64,000 nt of DNA from Straminergon stramineum (Eukaryota > Streptophyta > Bryopsida > Hypnales > Calliergonaceae), in NCBI GenBank assembly GCA_963920665.1, contig OY987269.1, forward strand, positions 13,084,501 through 13,148,500, written 5' to 3'. Every line of letters begins with the position of its first letter. The stretch's first letter is position 1. Below, piece by piece: positions 63,601-64,000 of the stretch. Under the pieces are notes generated by a model that had not been told where the DNA came from, made no database searches, and was given only the letters and a program-made list of their open reading frames with translations. Position numbers and translations under genes: made by a program.

Positions 63601-64000
63601 GTATGTCACCTCCCTCGGATCACGCTTTGAATAGAATACATGAAATGCAACTAATTCTTCCTTAAATGGTTGATCTTGATTGAAGGTTCACTTTCTGTCT
63701 AGACCAAAGTCACTGGCGCTGTGACATGACTTTTGTTCTAATTCGCATGCGGGCTAGATCTAGACGATGGAAATTAGCTTACAAATCTGCAGAACCTACT
63801 AGACCTAATTAGACTGCAGGCTCGCGTGTGTGAATTGCATAGATTTCAAAGTCTGCAAGTCAGTGATCGCACTGGCGGGAACAAGAGATCCTGTTTTCGG
63901 AAAAGGGATAGCTGGATTCACTGACTCATTGACTCGGTAAATGGTCCTTCAAGTGCAATGACTGATTCGGTGAGTGGGTTTTATACTGAACGCAGCCACA
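63601..64000 (+). other. Partial intron 2 of the NPF gene
   Basis: No match to the expected NExxERxAYYG exon was found up to the window end, so this is taken as intron. Otherwise featureless. Confidence 0.5.

Overview
The window is nuclear DNA of a land plant. Its genes are intron-containing with GT-AG borders, and they encode plant-specific families: class A heat-shock factor, AP2/ERF, B3, a pentatricopeptide protein of the EMB2654 type, and an NPF transporter. The genes are near 50% GC, short-exon islands in very AT-rich intergenic DNA packed with decayed, non-autonomous repeats. I saw no intact transposase or reverse transcriptase frame. The lineage cannot be fixed from the sequence alone; a bryophyte or other seed-free plant fits the style of gene and spacer, but that is inference.

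Layout, left to right: (1) first exon of an alcohol-dehydrogenase-like gene running off the left edge (minus strand); (2) cytosolic ribosomal protein eL32, three exons, minus; (3) a class A1-type HSF on minus (11.3-13.7 kb) and its close paralogue on plus (25.6-28.0 kb), head to head across about 12 kb of repeat-rich DNA; (4) a two-exon gene joining a C2H2 zinc finger to an AP2/ERF domain, minus (29.8-31.5 kb); (5) about 12 kb of repeats (31.5-44 kb) with several terminal-inverted-repeat families, a foldback element and a minisatellite; (6) a two-domain B3 gene, minus (44.0-46.1 kb); (7) the 26S proteasome ATPase RPT3, plus (47.6-50.2 kb); (8) an F-box fragment just downstream of a MITE (51.5-52.0 kb); (9) a ten-exon PPR gene of the EMB2654 type, minus (54.1-60.6 kb); (10) the first two exons of an NPF (NRT1/PTR) transporter, plus, running off the right edge.

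The genes do not form one pathway. Translation (eL32), proteolysis (RPT3) and plastid RNA splicing (EMB2654 type) are housekeeping. HSF, AP2-C2H2 and B3 are transcription regulators.

The most notable observations are: the C2H2-AP2 domain fusion; a sharp gradient of identity between the two HSF copies (intron 1 about 98.6% identical, intron 3 not alignable by eye) that suggests gene conversion; repeated local tandem duplications of 130-230 bp at gene borders (a splice acceptor in the B3 gene, the start codon of the PPR gene giving a relic upstream ORF, and the intron next to the PPR exon 1 donor); and a family of elements ending in TTAA-CCCCTAAA, which resemble piggyBac-type termini. All exon models were made by eye from splice signals, reading phase and family homology recalled from memory; no alignment or transcript evidence was available.
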